This document shows positions 43,463 through 53,309 of a DNA stretch of 64,000 bases, one piece after another. The DNA is from Desulfotignum sp. (GTDB lineage: Bacteria; Desulfobacterota; Desulfobacteria; Desulfobacterales; Desulfobacteraceae): the NCBI GenBank assembly GCA_018399285.1, contig JAGYOW010000008.1, positions 1 to 64,000 of the forward strand, written 5' to 3'. A program made the translations under genes and the position numbers. A model generated the notes under the pieces. It was not told where the DNA came from and searched no databases. It was given only the letters and a program-made list of their open reading frames with translations. Each line of letters begins with the position of its first letter. Within the stretch, counting starts at the first letter, position 1.

Positions 43463-44776
43463 ATGATATCTGACCCGTTTTCGGATCCGTCAGACAGGGT
43501 GCAGCAACTCAAATGGATTGTCCTGTCCCGGGTGATTTTCTGCATTGTGTTGATTTTTTCAAGCATAGTATTTTCCTCGGGTGAAAACCTGTCTTTTTTG
43601 TCCCAGCCGTTTGTGACACTGTATTATCTGGCTGCTGCGATTTTGTTTCTGTCTGTGGGATACGGCCTGTGGCTCAAACAGGGGAAAAAACTGCTGGTAT
43701 TGTCCTATACCCAGATTCTGGCGGACACGTTTTCAGTCACGGTGATCATCTATGTCACCGGCAGTCTGGACTCCATTTTCACGTTTTTATACCTGCTGAT
43801 CATCATTTACGGGGCCATGCTGGTGTTTTTGCGTGGCAGCCTGATTATTGCCGGAATTTCCAGCATTCAGTACGGGCTGCTGATCGTGCTGGAATATTAT
43901 CACATTATTCCTCCTTTTTCAGGCCAGCACACGGCCCCGGCATCTCTAAACCCCAACCTGGTCTTTTACCGGATTCTCATACTTATGTCCGCGTGTATGG
44001 CCGTGGGGTATTTAAGCGGTTTGCTGGCCAGGCAGCTGAGGCGCGCCCGGCAGGATTTGAAAATTACCCATGCCCATTACAAGCGGGTGGAAAAAATGGA
44101 AATCATGGATGAAATGATTTCCGGAATTGCGCATGAAATCAAAAATCCGCTGGCTTCTTTAGCAGGATCCATTCAATTGCTCAGAGAAGACACCACACCC
44201 AGCAGCCGGGAAGACCGGCTCATGAAAATTATTCTGCGGGAAACCGAACGGATGAAAACAATTGTCAATGAAATCCGATTGTTTGCAAAACCCAGCCGGG
44301 CCAATGCCGTATCGGTTATGGTTCATCAGGCCGTAATGGATGTGGTTTCCCTGTTTTTGAATTCCAAAGAATTTAAAAACAGAATTCAGGTTGTCACCCA
44401 TCTGGATGAAGGTCTGAGCATTCACATCGATCCGGTACATTTCCAGCAGATTATGTGGAATCTGATCAAAAATGCAGCCCAGGCCATTCCCGGCAAAGGA
44501 AAAATCGTCATCACATTGACTTCTCCCCGGAATCACCGAATTTATCTGACCATCTCAGATAACGGGCAGGGAATTGAATCCGACATTGCCCGCCATATTT
44601 TTGATCCGTTTTTCACTACCAAACCTGAAGGCACGGGACTGGGCCTGCCCATTATTCACCGGCTCATTGAAACCTATGACGGTTTGATCGATTTTGATTC
44701 CAGCCCCGGTAAGGGAACCATTTTCACCATCATATTCAAACAGGACAGATTGATTGAAAATCGAACAAAATCTTGA
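43463..44776 (+). CDS. PilS-like membrane sensor histidine kinase
   Basis: 437 residues from ATG 43463; an upstream TTG at 43451 overlaps pilC and is less likely. About six membrane segments fill residues 20-195 (PilS sensor type), then HisKA with [21 protein letters not shown] and HATPase with [20 protein letters not shown] and [12 protein letters not shown]. In Pseudomonas PilS controls pilin transcription through PilR. Here no pilR-type sigma-54 regulator follows, so the partner must be elsewhere. Placement directly after pilC supports a pilus role. Confidence 0.88.
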   Translation: MISDPFSDPSDRVQQLKWIVLSRVIFCIVLIFSSIVFSSGENLSFLSQPFVTLYYLAAAILFLSVGYGLWLKQGKKLLVLSYTQILADTFSVTVIIYVTGSLDSIFTFLYLLIIIYGAMLVFLRGSLIIAGISSIQYGLLIVLEYYHIIPPFSGQHTAPASLNPNLVFYRILILMSACMAVGYLSGLLARQLRRARQDLKITHAHYKRVEKMEIMDEMISGIAHEIKNPLASLAGSIQLLREDTTPSSREDRLMKIILRETERMKTIVNEIRLFAKPSRANAVSVMVHQAVMDVVSLFLNSKEFKNRIQVVTHLDEGLSIHIDPVHFQQIMWNLIKNAAQAIPGKGKIVITLTSPRNHRIYLTISDNGQGIESDIARHIFDPFFTTKPEGTGLGLPIIHRLIETYDGLIDFDSSPGKGTIFTIIFKQDRLIENRTKS

Positions 44777-44827
44777 CAAACACCAGATAAACAGGCTATT
44801 TATTTTTGTTTTATCACGTTAAAATAT

Positions 44828-46324
44828 ATGGAAACAACAACACCCATGGACAAAGATACCCAGATCACTCAGGCCAGAAAAGAAAAAATAACCGCTATCA
44901 AGGGAAAAGGCGTCTCCCTGTATCCCAATGATTTCAAAATTTCATGCACAGTGGCGCAACTTCGACACATCATTGACAATGACCCGTCTTCTTTAGGGGA
45001 AAACGGCAAGGCATTCAAACTGGCCGGCCGGATGATGGCCATCAACAAAATGGGGAAATCCTCTTTTGTCCGGTTCAAGGATGGGGCGGAACAGATGCAG
45101 GTGTATATTCAAAAAAACAAAGTCGGAGATGACACCTACGATTTGTTCAAAAAACTGGATATCGGAGACTTCATTGGTGTTTCCGGTCCTTTGTTTCAAA
45201 CAAAAACCGGAGAGTGGACCATTCTGGCCACGGATTTCAGGCTGCTGTCCAAAGCATTGCGGCCATTACCGGAAAAATTTCACGGCATCAAGGACCCGGA
45301 AAAACGGTATCGTCAACGGTACCTGGACTTGATTATGAACGACGGCACCCGGAACATCTTTGTCACCCGAAGCAAAATCGTATCTGCCATGCGCCGGTTT
45401 TTTGAAGAACACGATTTCATGGAAGTTGAAACGCCCATGATGCAGCCCTTGCCCGGAGGTGCCGAAGCCACCCCTTTCAAGACCTGGCACAACGCCCTGG
45501 GCATGGAACTGTTTTTGCGGATCGCGCCGGAACTGTACCTGAAGCGCCTGGTGGTGGGGGGCTTTGAAAAAGTATTTGAAATCAACAGAAATTTCAGAAA
45601 CGAGGGTGTATCCACCCGGCACAACCCGGAATTCACCATGGTGGAATTTTACCAGGCCTATGCGGATTACCAGGATTTGATGGCTTTAACCGAAAAAATG
45701 TTTGCCGATATTGTCGAAAAAATCAGCGGCAACACCGTCATTGAGTACCAGGGCCACACCATTGACTTCAAACCCGGATGGCAGCGGATCTCCATGATGG
45801 ACTCTTTGTCTTCCATCGGCGGCATAGATCCTGAAATAATCCAGGATACCCAGTCATTACTGGCTTTTGCAAAAGACCGCCAGATCCAGATCACCAAAAC
45901 CGAAAGTCACGGCAAAATTTTGACCAAATTGTTTGACGTGCTGGTGGAACCCAAACTGATTCAACCCACATTCATTACCGGATATCCCGTGGAAGTGTCT
46001 CCGTTGTCCCGGAAAAGCGAATCCGACCCAACCCTGACCGACCGGTTTGAACTGTTCATTGCCGGCCGGGAAATCGCCAATGGATTTTCCGAAATCAATG
46101 ACCCGGAAGATCAGCACAACCGGTTTCTCATGCAGGTGCGCCAGCGGGATGAAGGAAATGATGAAGCCCACATCATGGATGCCGATTATGTGGAAGCCTT
46201 GGAATATGGCATGCCGCCCACAGCCGGAGAGGGCATCGGCATCGACCGGCTGGTGATGCTGCTCACGGATGCGGCCTCCATCAGAGAGGTTATTTTATTT
46301 CCCCAGATGAAACACAGTCACTGA
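44828..46324 (+). CDS. lysS: Class II lysyl-tRNA synthetase
   Basis: 498 residues. N-terminal OB-fold anticodon domain (KLAGRMMAINKMGKSSFVRFKDG), then class II motif 2 (FRNEGVSTRHNPEFTMVEFYQAYADY) and motif 3 (GEGIGIDRLVMLLTDAASIREVILFPQMK). Catalyses Lys-tRNA formation. It heads a run of tightly spaced envelope genes; in several delta-proteobacteria lysS precedes lolC in the same way. lolC begins 6 bp after its stop. Confidence 0.97.
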   Translation: METTTPMDKDTQITQARKEKITAIKGKGVSLYPNDFKISCTVAQLRHIIDNDPSSLGENGKAFKLAGRMMAINKMGKSSFVRFKDGAEQMQVYIQKNKVGDDTYDLFKKLDIGDFIGVSGPLFQTKTGEWTILATDFRLLSKALRPLPEKFHGIKDPEKRYRQRYLDLIMNDGTRNIFVTRSKIVSAMRRFFEEHDFMEVETPMMQPLPGGAEATPFKTWHNALGMELFLRIAPELYLKRLVVGGFEKVFEINRNFRNEGVSTRHNPEFTMVEFYQAYADYQDLMALTEKMFADIVEKISGNTVIEYQGHTIDFKPGWQRISMMDSLSSIGGIDPEIIQDTQSLLAFAKDRQIQITKTESHGKILTKLFDVLVEPKLIQPTFITGYPVEVSPLSRKSESDPTLTDRFELFIAGREIANGFSEINDPEDQHNRFLMQVRQRDEGNDEAHIMDADYVEALEYGMPPTAGEGIGIDRLVMLLTDAASIREVILFPQMKHSH

Positions 46325-46330
46325 TTATTG

Positions 46331-47557
46331 ATGGCCGTGGAACTGTTCATAGCCCGGCGCTATCTCAAGGCCAAGCGAAAAGAAGGATTCATCTCTCTGA
46401 TCACGTTTCTGTCCGTGGCAGGGGTCATGGTGGGGGTGATGGCGCTGGTAGTGGTGATCGCCGTCATGAATGGTGCAGAAACCGAATTCCGGAGACGGAT
46501 ACTGGGTCTGGAGCCTCATATTCTGATCATGAATTACAACGGTACATTTGGTAATTACAATCCCGGACTTGAGGAGATACAAACCCATCCTCACATCCGG
46601 GATGCTTCCCCGATTTTGTTTGCCCAGGCCATTATCCGAACCCGTCATGCCATGGCAGGCGCCATGGTCCGCGGCATTGTCCCGGATAACAGTGCATCGC
46701 TGATCAAAGGATTTGATACACCCGCCCTGAAAAATGCCCTGGCTGTTCAAAAAAAATCCGACAATCTGCCGGGTATTATTCTGGGCAAGGAACTGGCCCG
46801 GTCCATGGGAGCCATAACCGGAGACAAGATCATCCTTATGTCCACCCGGTCCGTTATTTCTCCCATGGGACAGATACCTGCCATGAAGCAGTTTGTGGTC
46901 CAGGGAACCTTTTCTTCGGGCATGTCCGAGTACGACGGTATGCTGGCCTATGTTCATCTGGAACAGGCCCAGTCCCTGACAAAAGATCCGGAAAAAATTT
47001 CAGCCATCGGCATCTGGGTGGATGACGTTTTCAAAGTCAAGGAGATCCGTAAAACCCTGCCGGGCGATCTGGAACATCATCCGTTCTATATCCGGGACTG
47101 GATGGAAATCAACCAGAGTCTTTTTTCAGCCCTGAAACTTGAAAAAACGGCCATGTTCATCATTCTGACTTTAATCATTCTGGTAGCGGCCTTTAATATT
47201 GCATCCGCTCTGATCATGCTGGTCATGGAAAAAACAAAAGACATCGCTGTACTTAAAGCCATGGGAGCCACTCACCGGATGATTCGTCAAATTTTTATCA
47301 TTAAAGGCCTGGTGATCGGAACGATCGGCACCCTGCTGGGAACTGTGTCCGGAATCGGCATCTGTCTGCTGCTCAAACGATATGACTTCATCCAACTGCC
47401 CAAAGCCTATCCCTTCTCCACGCTACCGGTTCAGCTGGATCCCATGGATGTGCTGGTCATTTCCGTCAGTGCCATAATCATCTGCTTTATTTCCACGTTG
47501 TACCCGTCCTGGAAGGCGTCGAACATGGACCCGCTGGAGGCCATACGATATGGATAA
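46331..47557 (+). CDS. lolC: Lipoprotein-releasing ABC transporter permease LolC/LolE
   Basis: 408 residues from ATG 46331; a TTG at 46328 is less likely. N-terminal VELFIARRYLKAKRKEGFISLITFLSVAGVMVGVMAL, a large periplasmic MacB-like domain (about 50-270) and three C-terminal membrane helices within the FtsX domain (ALIMLVMEKTKDIAVLKAMGATHRMIRQIF). It extracts lipoproteins from the inner membrane. A single LolC/E-type gene suggests a homodimeric (LolF-like) version, which is inference. Overlaps lolD by 8 bp. Confidence 0.94.
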   Translation: MAVELFIARRYLKAKRKEGFISLITFLSVAGVMVGVMALVVVIAVMNGAETEFRRRILGLEPHILIMNYNGTFGNYNPGLEEIQTHPHIRDASPILFAQAIIRTRHAMAGAMVRGIVPDNSASLIKGFDTPALKNALAVQKKSDNLPGIILGKELARSMGAITGDKIILMSTRSVISPMGQIPAMKQFVVQGTFSSGMSEYDGMLAYVHLEQAQSLTKDPEKISAIGIWVDDVFKVKEIRKTLPGDLEHHPFYIRDWMEINQSLFSALKLEKTAMFIILTLIILVAAFNIASALIMLVMEKTKDIAVLKAMGATHRMIRQIFIIKGLVIGTIGTLLGTVSGIGICLLLKRYDFIQLPKAYPFSTLPVQLDPMDVLVISVSAIIICFISTLYPSWKASNMDPLEAIRYG

Positions 47558-48239
47558 TCCCGGACCTGTTCTCATGCGTCTGACACAGATCACCAAACGG
47601 TTCGGCACACCGCCGGATGTCATAAACATACTGGACACATCCGAATTTACCATCACCCGGGGGATGACCCTGGCTGTGGTTGGGGCCTCAGGTATCGGCA
47701 AATCAACATTGCTTAATATCATCGGCACCCTGGATCGACCGGATAATGGGCAGGTCCTGTTTCAAGACCGTAATCTGCTGTCCTTGAAAGATGATCAACT
47801 GGCAGCATTCAGAAACAGACGAATCGGATTTGTGTTCCAGTTTCATTATCTGCTCCAGGGATTTTCAGCCATTGAAAATGTGATGATTCCGGGACTCATC
47901 GCTCGAAAATCAAAAAAAATGGTTGAAAAACTGGCTGAAAATATGTTTGAAAGGGTAGGTCTGGCAGACCGATGTCATCATCGTGTGGAAGACCTGTCCG
48001 GTGGAGAGCAGCAACGGGTCGCCATTGCCAGAGCCCTGGTATTGAACCCGGATATACTTCTGGCGGATGAACCCACCGGCAACCTGGATGAAAAAAACGC
48101 AGATGGCATCCATTCTTTGATCACTGAATTGAACAAAGAACTGGGTATGACCGTAATCGTGGTGACCCATAACATGAAACTGGCCCGGATGATGGAAACT
48201 ACCGTAACGATCCAAAACGGAAAAATTGTACCGGCTTGA
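47550..48239 (+). CDS. lolD: Lipoprotein-releasing ABC ATPase LolD
   Basis: 229 residues. Walker A GASGIGKST (45-53), Q-loop FVFQFHYLLQGFSAIENVMIPGL, signature LSGGEQQRVAIARAL, Walker B ILLADEPTGNLDE, and His switch VVTHNMKLA. FQFHYLLQGFSALENVMIP-type sequence separates LolD from the related MacB and FtsE. Powers the LolC permease whose gene it overlaps. Stop is followed within 14 bp by the bamA start. Confidence 0.95.
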   Translation: MDNPGPVLMRLTQITKRFGTPPDVINILDTSEFTITRGMTLAVVGASGIGKSTLLNIIGTLDRPDNGQVLFQDRNLLSLKDDQLAAFRNRRIGFVFQFHYLLQGFSAIENVMIPGLIARKSKKMVEKLAENMFERVGLADRCHHRVEDLSGGEQQRVAIARALVLNPDILLADEPTGNLDEKNADGIHSLITELNKELGMTVIVVTHNMKLARMMETTVTIQNGKIVPA

Positions 48240-48252
48240 GAAAGGGATTGAT

Positions 48253-50892
48253 ATGAAAAAAAGGTTGATCAATACAGTACTGATAGGGATGATGATATTA
48301 TGCGGACTGCCTTCCTGGCTGTGTGCAGAGCAAACAGCCAGTGTCGCTGTTTTTCCTTTTTCCGTTCAGGCACCCCCGGCCCATGAACCACTCGGCACCG
48401 ACCTGCCTCTGATGCTTGGAAAACGTCTGGAAAACGAAGGAGCACAAGTGGTTTATGTCAAAGAATTCATGGATACGCAAACCTGGGATGCAGACAGATT
48501 CCGTCAGGAAGGTATCCGCTTAGGTGTGGATCACATCATTACCGGCAATGTCTTTTTGGCCGGCAACAGCATCAGTATCGATACGAACATGCATCCGATT
48601 TATGAAACAGGGCCGCCATTGCCCTTTTTTTCCCAGTCCGGTTCTTTGGAAGAACTGCATGCAGCAATCGGACAGTTGTCCCGGGCAATAATCGGTGAAT
48701 TGTTTGAAAAACGCATTATCTCCACTATCTCAGTTACCGGCAACCGCCGGGTGGATTCTGATGCGATTTTACGGATCATTTCAACAAGCCCCGGTGATAT
48801 CATGAACCCGGGAAAATTGTCCAAAGACCTGGAACAGATTTACAAAATGGGTTTTTTCGATGATGTGGTGATCGAAAAAAAAGACCTGGACCAAGGCATT
48901 GAAATTGTTTTCAACGTGACGGAAAAACCCAGCGTCAGAAATATCAAATTTTCCCAAAACCGCGTGTACAAAGAGGATGAACTGGCTGCAGTGGTGGATA
49001 CCAGCACCGGGTCCATCCTCAATGTGTACAAAATCAATTCAGATGTGGAAAAAATAAAGCGCCTGTACACAGAAAAAAATTACCACAACTGCACGGTTAA
49101 CTATGAAATCACTCCCTTGAAAAACAATCAGGCGGATATTGTGTTCGTGATTGACGAAGGAGAAAAAATCAGAATTGAATCTATTGTGTTTGAGGGAAAT
49201 ACCCATTTTAAAGACAAAAAACTGAAGAAAACAATTCAGACACGTGAAAAAGGGTTCTGGTCTTTTATCACCTCTTCCGGAGATCTGGAGGAAAGTGAGC
49301 TCACTAATGATGTGCTAAGGATCGAATCTCTCTATAAAAACAACGGGTTCATCGATGTCAAGGTGTCGGATCCGCAGATAGACATGCGAGATGAAAGCAT
49401 TACCATCGGCTTCAAAATTGACGAAGGAGAACAATACAAAATCGGGAAGGTGGACATTACCGGGGATATTCTAACCTCGAAAACCGATCTGTTTGACAAA
49501 CTTCGGGTCAAGGAATCCGATCTGTACAACCGGGAACTGATCCGAAAAGACATGCTGGAGCTCAGTGATTTGTATTCCAACCAGGGGTATGCCAATATCA
49601 AGGTCTCCCCACTGGTGGAAACCGATGATGCCAGTCATCTGATCAACATCACATACAAAATTAATCAGGGAGAACCGGTATATTTCAACCGGATTCTGAT
49701 CTCCGGCAATGAAAAAACACGGGACAAAGTGATCCGGCGGGAAATGGCTGTGGAAGAGCAGGGTAAATTTTCCATGAGCGGTATTCAGCGATCTTACAGG
49801 AACCTGAGCTACAGAGACTATTTTCAGTCTGTGGAAATCAACCCGGTTCAAACCGATGTGCCTAACCAGCGGAATTTGGAAGTCAAGGTGGAAGAAAAAC
49901 CCACAGGCAATTTTGCATTTGGCGGGGGATTTTCCTCGGATGACGGTGCTTTTGGTCAAGTGTCCTTGGAAGAGCGCAACCTGTTCGGCCGGGGTCAGAA
50001 CTTGAAAATTTTGGGAAGAGTCTCGGGGGAGACCGGGTTGTATGATCTGGGCTTCACAGAACCCTGGATTTTTGACAAGCCTGTTTCCGCCGGATTTAAT
50101 ATTTATAAGCTTGAAAGGGAATTTGAATATTATGAACGCAACGCCATCGGCCTGACTCTCAGATCTGCTTATCGACAACTGTGGGATTACACCACCATCG
50201 GTGTGGAACTCAATTTTGAAGATTTTAAAGTTGAAAATGTAGAAACACTGTATACCAGTGTGACTGAAGGAGATTTTTTCACCTCCAGCATCAAACCATA
50301 TATCAGTTATGACTCCAGAAATCATTATTTTTTACCCACAGAAGGGGTGTTCAGCAAATTGTCGGCCCAATATGCCGGAGAATTTTTGGGCGGTGATATC
50401 GACTATACCCGGTATGTGGCCGAAGGCGGATTCTGGATTCCCCTTTTCTGGAAATTTACCGGAGGCTTTCATATGGAGGGCGGATATCTGGATGACCGCA
50501 CCAACGGCCAGATCGATATTGACTGGGAACGATTCTACTTAGGCGGCATCAATTCGGTCCGCGGATTTGACAAATACGACATCAACACCAGAGAACCCGG
50601 CCAGAGTATCCTGCGGGGGGGTGAAAAATATATTCAATTCAATGCGGAATTGATCTTTCCCCTTCAGGAAGAACAAGGCGTCGCCGGGGTATTGTTCTAT
50701 GACCGGGGCGATGTCTATCGAACCAGCGAAAGCATCGATCTGGCCAAACAATACTCATCTGCAGGATTTGAACTGCGGTGGAATTCCCCCATGGGCCCCA
50801 TTCGTCTGGCCTATGGTATTGTGGTGGAAGGTCAGGATGAATACCAAACCGGAGATGGCCAGTTTGATTTTTCCATTGGCGCATTTTTCTGA
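48253..50892 (+). CDS. bamA: Outer-membrane assembly factor BamA with an extra N-terminal domain
   Basis: 879 residues from ATG 48253 (GAGAAAGGGA ribosome site). A TTG at 48226 would lie in lolD. Signal peptide 1-26. Residues about 27-160 (ASVAVFPFSVQ..., IRLGVDHIITGNVFLAGNSISID) resemble the N-terminal domain of TolB/FlgO-type proteins and are not present in E. coli BamA (810 residues). Five POTRA domains follow from about 162 (ISTISVTGNRRVDSDAILRIISTSPGD) to about 550, then the Omp85 barrel with GGFSSDDGAFG, the loop-6 VRGF in NSVRGFDKYD and C-terminal Phe. It inserts barrel proteins into the outer membrane. Confidence 0.95.
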   Translation: MKKRLINTVLIGMMILCGLPSWLCAEQTASVAVFPFSVQAPPAHEPLGTDLPLMLGKRLENEGAQVVYVKEFMDTQTWDADRFRQEGIRLGVDHIITGNVFLAGNSISIDTNMHPIYETGPPLPFFSQSGSLEELHAAIGQLSRAIIGELFEKRIISTISVTGNRRVDSDAILRIISTSPGDIMNPGKLSKDLEQIYKMGFFDDVVIEKKDLDQGIEIVFNVTEKPSVRNIKFSQNRVYKEDELAAVVDTSTGSILNVYKINSDVEKIKRLYTEKNYHNCTVNYEITPLKNNQADIVFVIDEGEKIRIESIVFEGNTHFKDKKLKKTIQTREKGFWSFITSSGDLEESELTNDVLRIESLYKNNGFIDVKVSDPQIDMRDESITIGFKIDEGEQYKIGKVDITGDILTSKTDLFDKLRVKESDLYNRELIRKDMLELSDLYSNQGYANIKVSPLVETDDASHLINITYKINQGEPVYFNRILISGNEKTRDKVIRREMAVEEQGKFSMSGIQRSYRNLSYRDYFQSVEINPVQTDVPNQRNLEVKVEEKPTGNFAFGGGFSSDDGAFGQVSLEERNLFGRGQNLKILGRVSGETGLYDLGFTEPWIFDKPVSAGFNIYKLEREFEYYERNAIGLTLRSAYRQLWDYTTIGVELNFEDFKVENVETLYTSVTEGDFFTSSIKPYISYDSRNHYFLPTEGVFSKLSAQYAGEFLGGDIDYTRYVAEGGFWIPLFWKFTGGFHMEGGYLDDRTNGQIDIDWERFYLGGINSVRGFDKYDINTREPGQSILRGGEKYIQFNAELIFPLQEEQGVAGVLFYDRGDVYRTSESIDLAKQYSSAGFELRWNSPMGPIRLAYGIVVEGQDEYQTGDGQFDFSIGAFF

Positions 50893-50926
50893 TATTTTTT
50901 AAAGCATTATTTATTTGGAGGAAACC

Positions 50927-51460
50927 ATGAAACGTATCTTATTTGTAACCATCATAAGCCTTTTGGCCATCAGCTTTGTGCCCATGGCATTTTGTGCGGA
51001 TGCTGTTAAAATCGGTGTCATCGATTTTGAAAAAATAATGAAAGAATCCAGTGCCGGAAAAATGAACCAGAAAGTTCTCAATTCTAAAGGAACGGAATTC
51101 AAAAACAAACTGGAAAAAGAAAAACAGACCCTGGATGAAATCGGCCAGTCTTTTGAAAAAGAAGCCCTGGTGCTCAGTGACGAAAAAAAACGGGAACGGG
51201 AGCGGAATTTCAGAAATCAGATCGAAGATTTCAAAATCATGCAGCAGAATTATACCAATGAATTGAAAAATCTTGAAATCAAAATGATCAATGACATGCA
51301 GAAAGCCGTATTCGACATTGCCAACGAACTGGGAAAAAGAGAAAAATACACCCTGATCATTGAAAAAAAGAATGCCGGTGTGATCTATACGCCGGACCAG
51401 ATAGATATCACAGACCGTGTCATCAATAAATACAATGCCGTCACAGCCCAGGGCAATTGA
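50927..51460 (+). CDS. OmpH/Skp-family periplasmic chaperone
   Basis: 177 residues from ATG 50927 with a TTGGAGGAAACC ribosome site. Signal peptide 1-24 (MAFCADA cleavage). Mature part begins VKIGVIDFEKIMKESSAGK, then a long Lys/Glu-rich coiled coil (about 45-140) and the strand ending AVFDIANELGKREKYTLIIEKKNAGVIY. It holds unfolded outer-membrane proteins for BamA. The gene lies 34 bp after bamA and before lpxD, the classic bamA-skp-lpxD order. Confidence 0.92.
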   Translation: MKRILFVTIISLLAISFVPMAFCADAVKIGVIDFEKIMKESSAGKMNQKVLNSKGTEFKNKLEKEKQTLDEIGQSFEKEALVLSDEKKRERERNFRNQIEDFKIMQQNYTNELKNLEIKMINDMQKAVFDIANELGKREKYTLIIEKKNAGVIYTPDQIDITDRVINKYNAVTAQGN

Positions 51461-51481
51461 TTGCCTGAACGGTATCCATGT

Positions 51482-52534
51482 ATGAAACTGACTGTCAAAG
51501 ATATCGCTGAAAAGATTCATGCCCGGGTGGCGGGAAATTCTTTCACCGTGATCACGGGGGTTTCTTCCTTTGACAATGCCGGTGCATCAGATATCACGTT
51601 TGCCGGAGATGCTTCTTTTTTGTCACGTCTGAACCAGACCCGGGCCGGGGCTGTGATTGTGCCTGATGATGGCATGTATGAAAAAAATTCTCATCTCTGT
51701 TTATTGATGGCCGCCAATCCCAGACGGGCTTTTTTTGAACTGGTGGCACATTTTCATCCGGCACCGGCATTAAAGCCCGGCATCAGCCCGCTGGCGGTCA
51801 TTGGAAACAATTGTACCCTGGGGGAAAATATCACCATTGCCCCGCATGTGGTGATTCAGGATGAAGTGGTCATCAAAGACAATGTGCAAATCATGCCCCA
51901 TGTCTTTATCGGAAAGGGTTGCGTGATCAAAGAACATACCACCATCAAACCCAATGTCACGGTGATGGATGGCACTTATCTGGGAAAACATGTCATCATT
52001 CACTCCGGATCCGTGATCGGATCAGACGGATACGGGTTTGTTCAGGATGGTGGAAGCCATTTCAAACTGTCTCACACCGGACATGTCAACATCGGAGATC
52101 ATGTGGAAATCGGCGCATGTAACACCATTGACCGGGGGACCCTGGGAGTCACCCGTATCGGCAATGGTGTGAAAACCGACAATCAGGTTCACATCGCCCA
52201 TAATGTTTCCATTGGTGACCACACACTGGTGGTGGCCCAGGTGGGAATCGCCGGATCCACCCGGATCGGAAAACAGACCATTATTGCCGGTAAAGCCGGT
52301 ATATCCGGGCATCTGACCATTGGTAACCATGTGATTGTGGGACCCTATGCCGGGGTGTCATCCTCGGTACCGGACAACCAGATTGTGTCAGGCATCCCCC
52401 ACATGCCCCATAAAACCTGGTTGAAAGTCGTGAACATCCTCGGGCGTCTGCCGGGGATGAGAAAAACACTTATGGCATTTGAAAAACGGCTTGACGCCCT
52501 TGAACGCATTATACAAAAATCGGAGCTGCCATGA
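51482..52534 (+). CDS. lpxD: UDP-3-O-acylglucosamine N-acyltransferase
   Basis: 350 residues from ATG 51482. The N-terminal LpxD domain (VKDIAEKIHARVAGN; ADITFAGD-like block GASDITFAGDASFLSRL) is followed by left-handed beta-helix hexapeptides (about 105-310) including the catalytic-His region GHVNIGDHVEIGACNTIDRGTLG and HNVSIGDHTLVVAQVGIAGS. It adds the second acyl chain of lipid A precursors. The stop overlaps lpxA as ATGA. fabZ, normally between lpxD and lpxA, is absent. Confidence 0.96.
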   Translation: MKLTVKDIAEKIHARVAGNSFTVITGVSSFDNAGASDITFAGDASFLSRLNQTRAGAVIVPDDGMYEKNSHLCLLMAANPRRAFFELVAHFHPAPALKPGISPLAVIGNNCTLGENITIAPHVVIQDEVVIKDNVQIMPHVFIGKGCVIKEHTTIKPNVTVMDGTYLGKHVIIHSGSVIGSDGYGFVQDGGSHFKLSHTGHVNIGDHVEIGACNTIDRGTLGVTRIGNGVKTDNQVHIAHNVSIGDHTLVVAQVGIAGSTRIGKQTIIAGKAGISGHLTIGNHVIVGPYAGVSSSVPDNQIVSGIPHMPHKTWLKVVNILGRLPGMRKTLMAFEKRLDALERIIQKSELP

Positions 52535-53301
52535 TTCACCCTACCGCCATCATCGATGGATCTGCTGAAATCGATTCTCGTGTGACGATCGGTCCTTATG
52601 CCATTGTCAAATCAAATGTACGCATCGGGGCCAGGACCACCATCGGACCCTACACCACCATTGACAATTATGTTTCCATCGGTGAAGACTGCCAGATATT
52701 TCAATATGCCGCCATCGGCGGTGCCCCCCAGGATCTGAAATTCCATGGTGAAAAAAGTTATCTCACCATCGGCCGGGGATCCATTATCCGGGAATTTGTC
52801 ACCATCAACCGCGGCACGGAAGCCGGCGGCGGCATCACTGAAGTCGGCGAGGAAAACTATCTGATGGCCTATACCCATATCGCTCATGACTGCAAAACCG
52901 GCCGACAGGTTATTTTAGCCAACAACTCCACTTTGGCGGGACATATTGAAATCGGTGACCACGCCACCATCGGCGGACTGGTAGCCATTCACCAGTTCGT
53001 CAAAATCGGGGATTATGCCTATATCGGCGGCAAATCCGCTGTAGTCAAAGATATTCCTCCTTTTGTCATTGCTGCCGGAGACCGGGCTACCCTCCACGGT
53101 CTGAACAATGTCGGGCTCAAGCGGCACCGTTTTTCCGATTTTACTTTAGGCGAGCTTAAAAAAGCCTACCGGATTTTTTTCAGGATCGGGCTGACCGTCA
53201 AACAGGCATCGGAACGGGTCAAGGCCGAGGTGGAACAGATTCCGGAAGTGAAAAATTTTACGGATTTTATTGTCACATCCAGCCGGGGAATAACCCGATA
53301 A
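52531..53301 (+). CDS. lpxA: UDP-N-acetylglucosamine acyltransferase
   Basis: 256 residues. Beginning IHPTAIIDGSAEIDSRVTIGPYAIV, hexapeptide repeats to about 185, GEKSYLTIGRGSIIREFVTINRGTE, catalytic His in AYTHIAHDCKTG, then the helical C-terminus (NNVGLKRHRFSDFTLGELKKAYRIFF). First step of lipid A synthesis: moves a 3-hydroxyacyl chain from ACP to UDP-GlcNAc. ATGA overlap with lpxD. Confidence 0.97.
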   Translation: MIHPTAIIDGSAEIDSRVTIGPYAIVKSNVRIGARTTIGPYTTIDNYVSIGEDCQIFQYAAIGGAPQDLKFHGEKSYLTIGRGSIIREFVTINRGTEAGGGITEVGEENYLMAYTHIAHDCKTGRQVILANNSTLAGHIEIGDHATIGGLVAIHQFVKIGDYAYIGGKSAVVKDIPPFVIAAGDRATLHGLNNVGLKRHRFSDFTLGELKKAYRIFFRIGLTVKQASERVKAEVEQIPEVKNFTDFIVTSSRGITR

Positions 53302-53309
53302 CAAAAACC

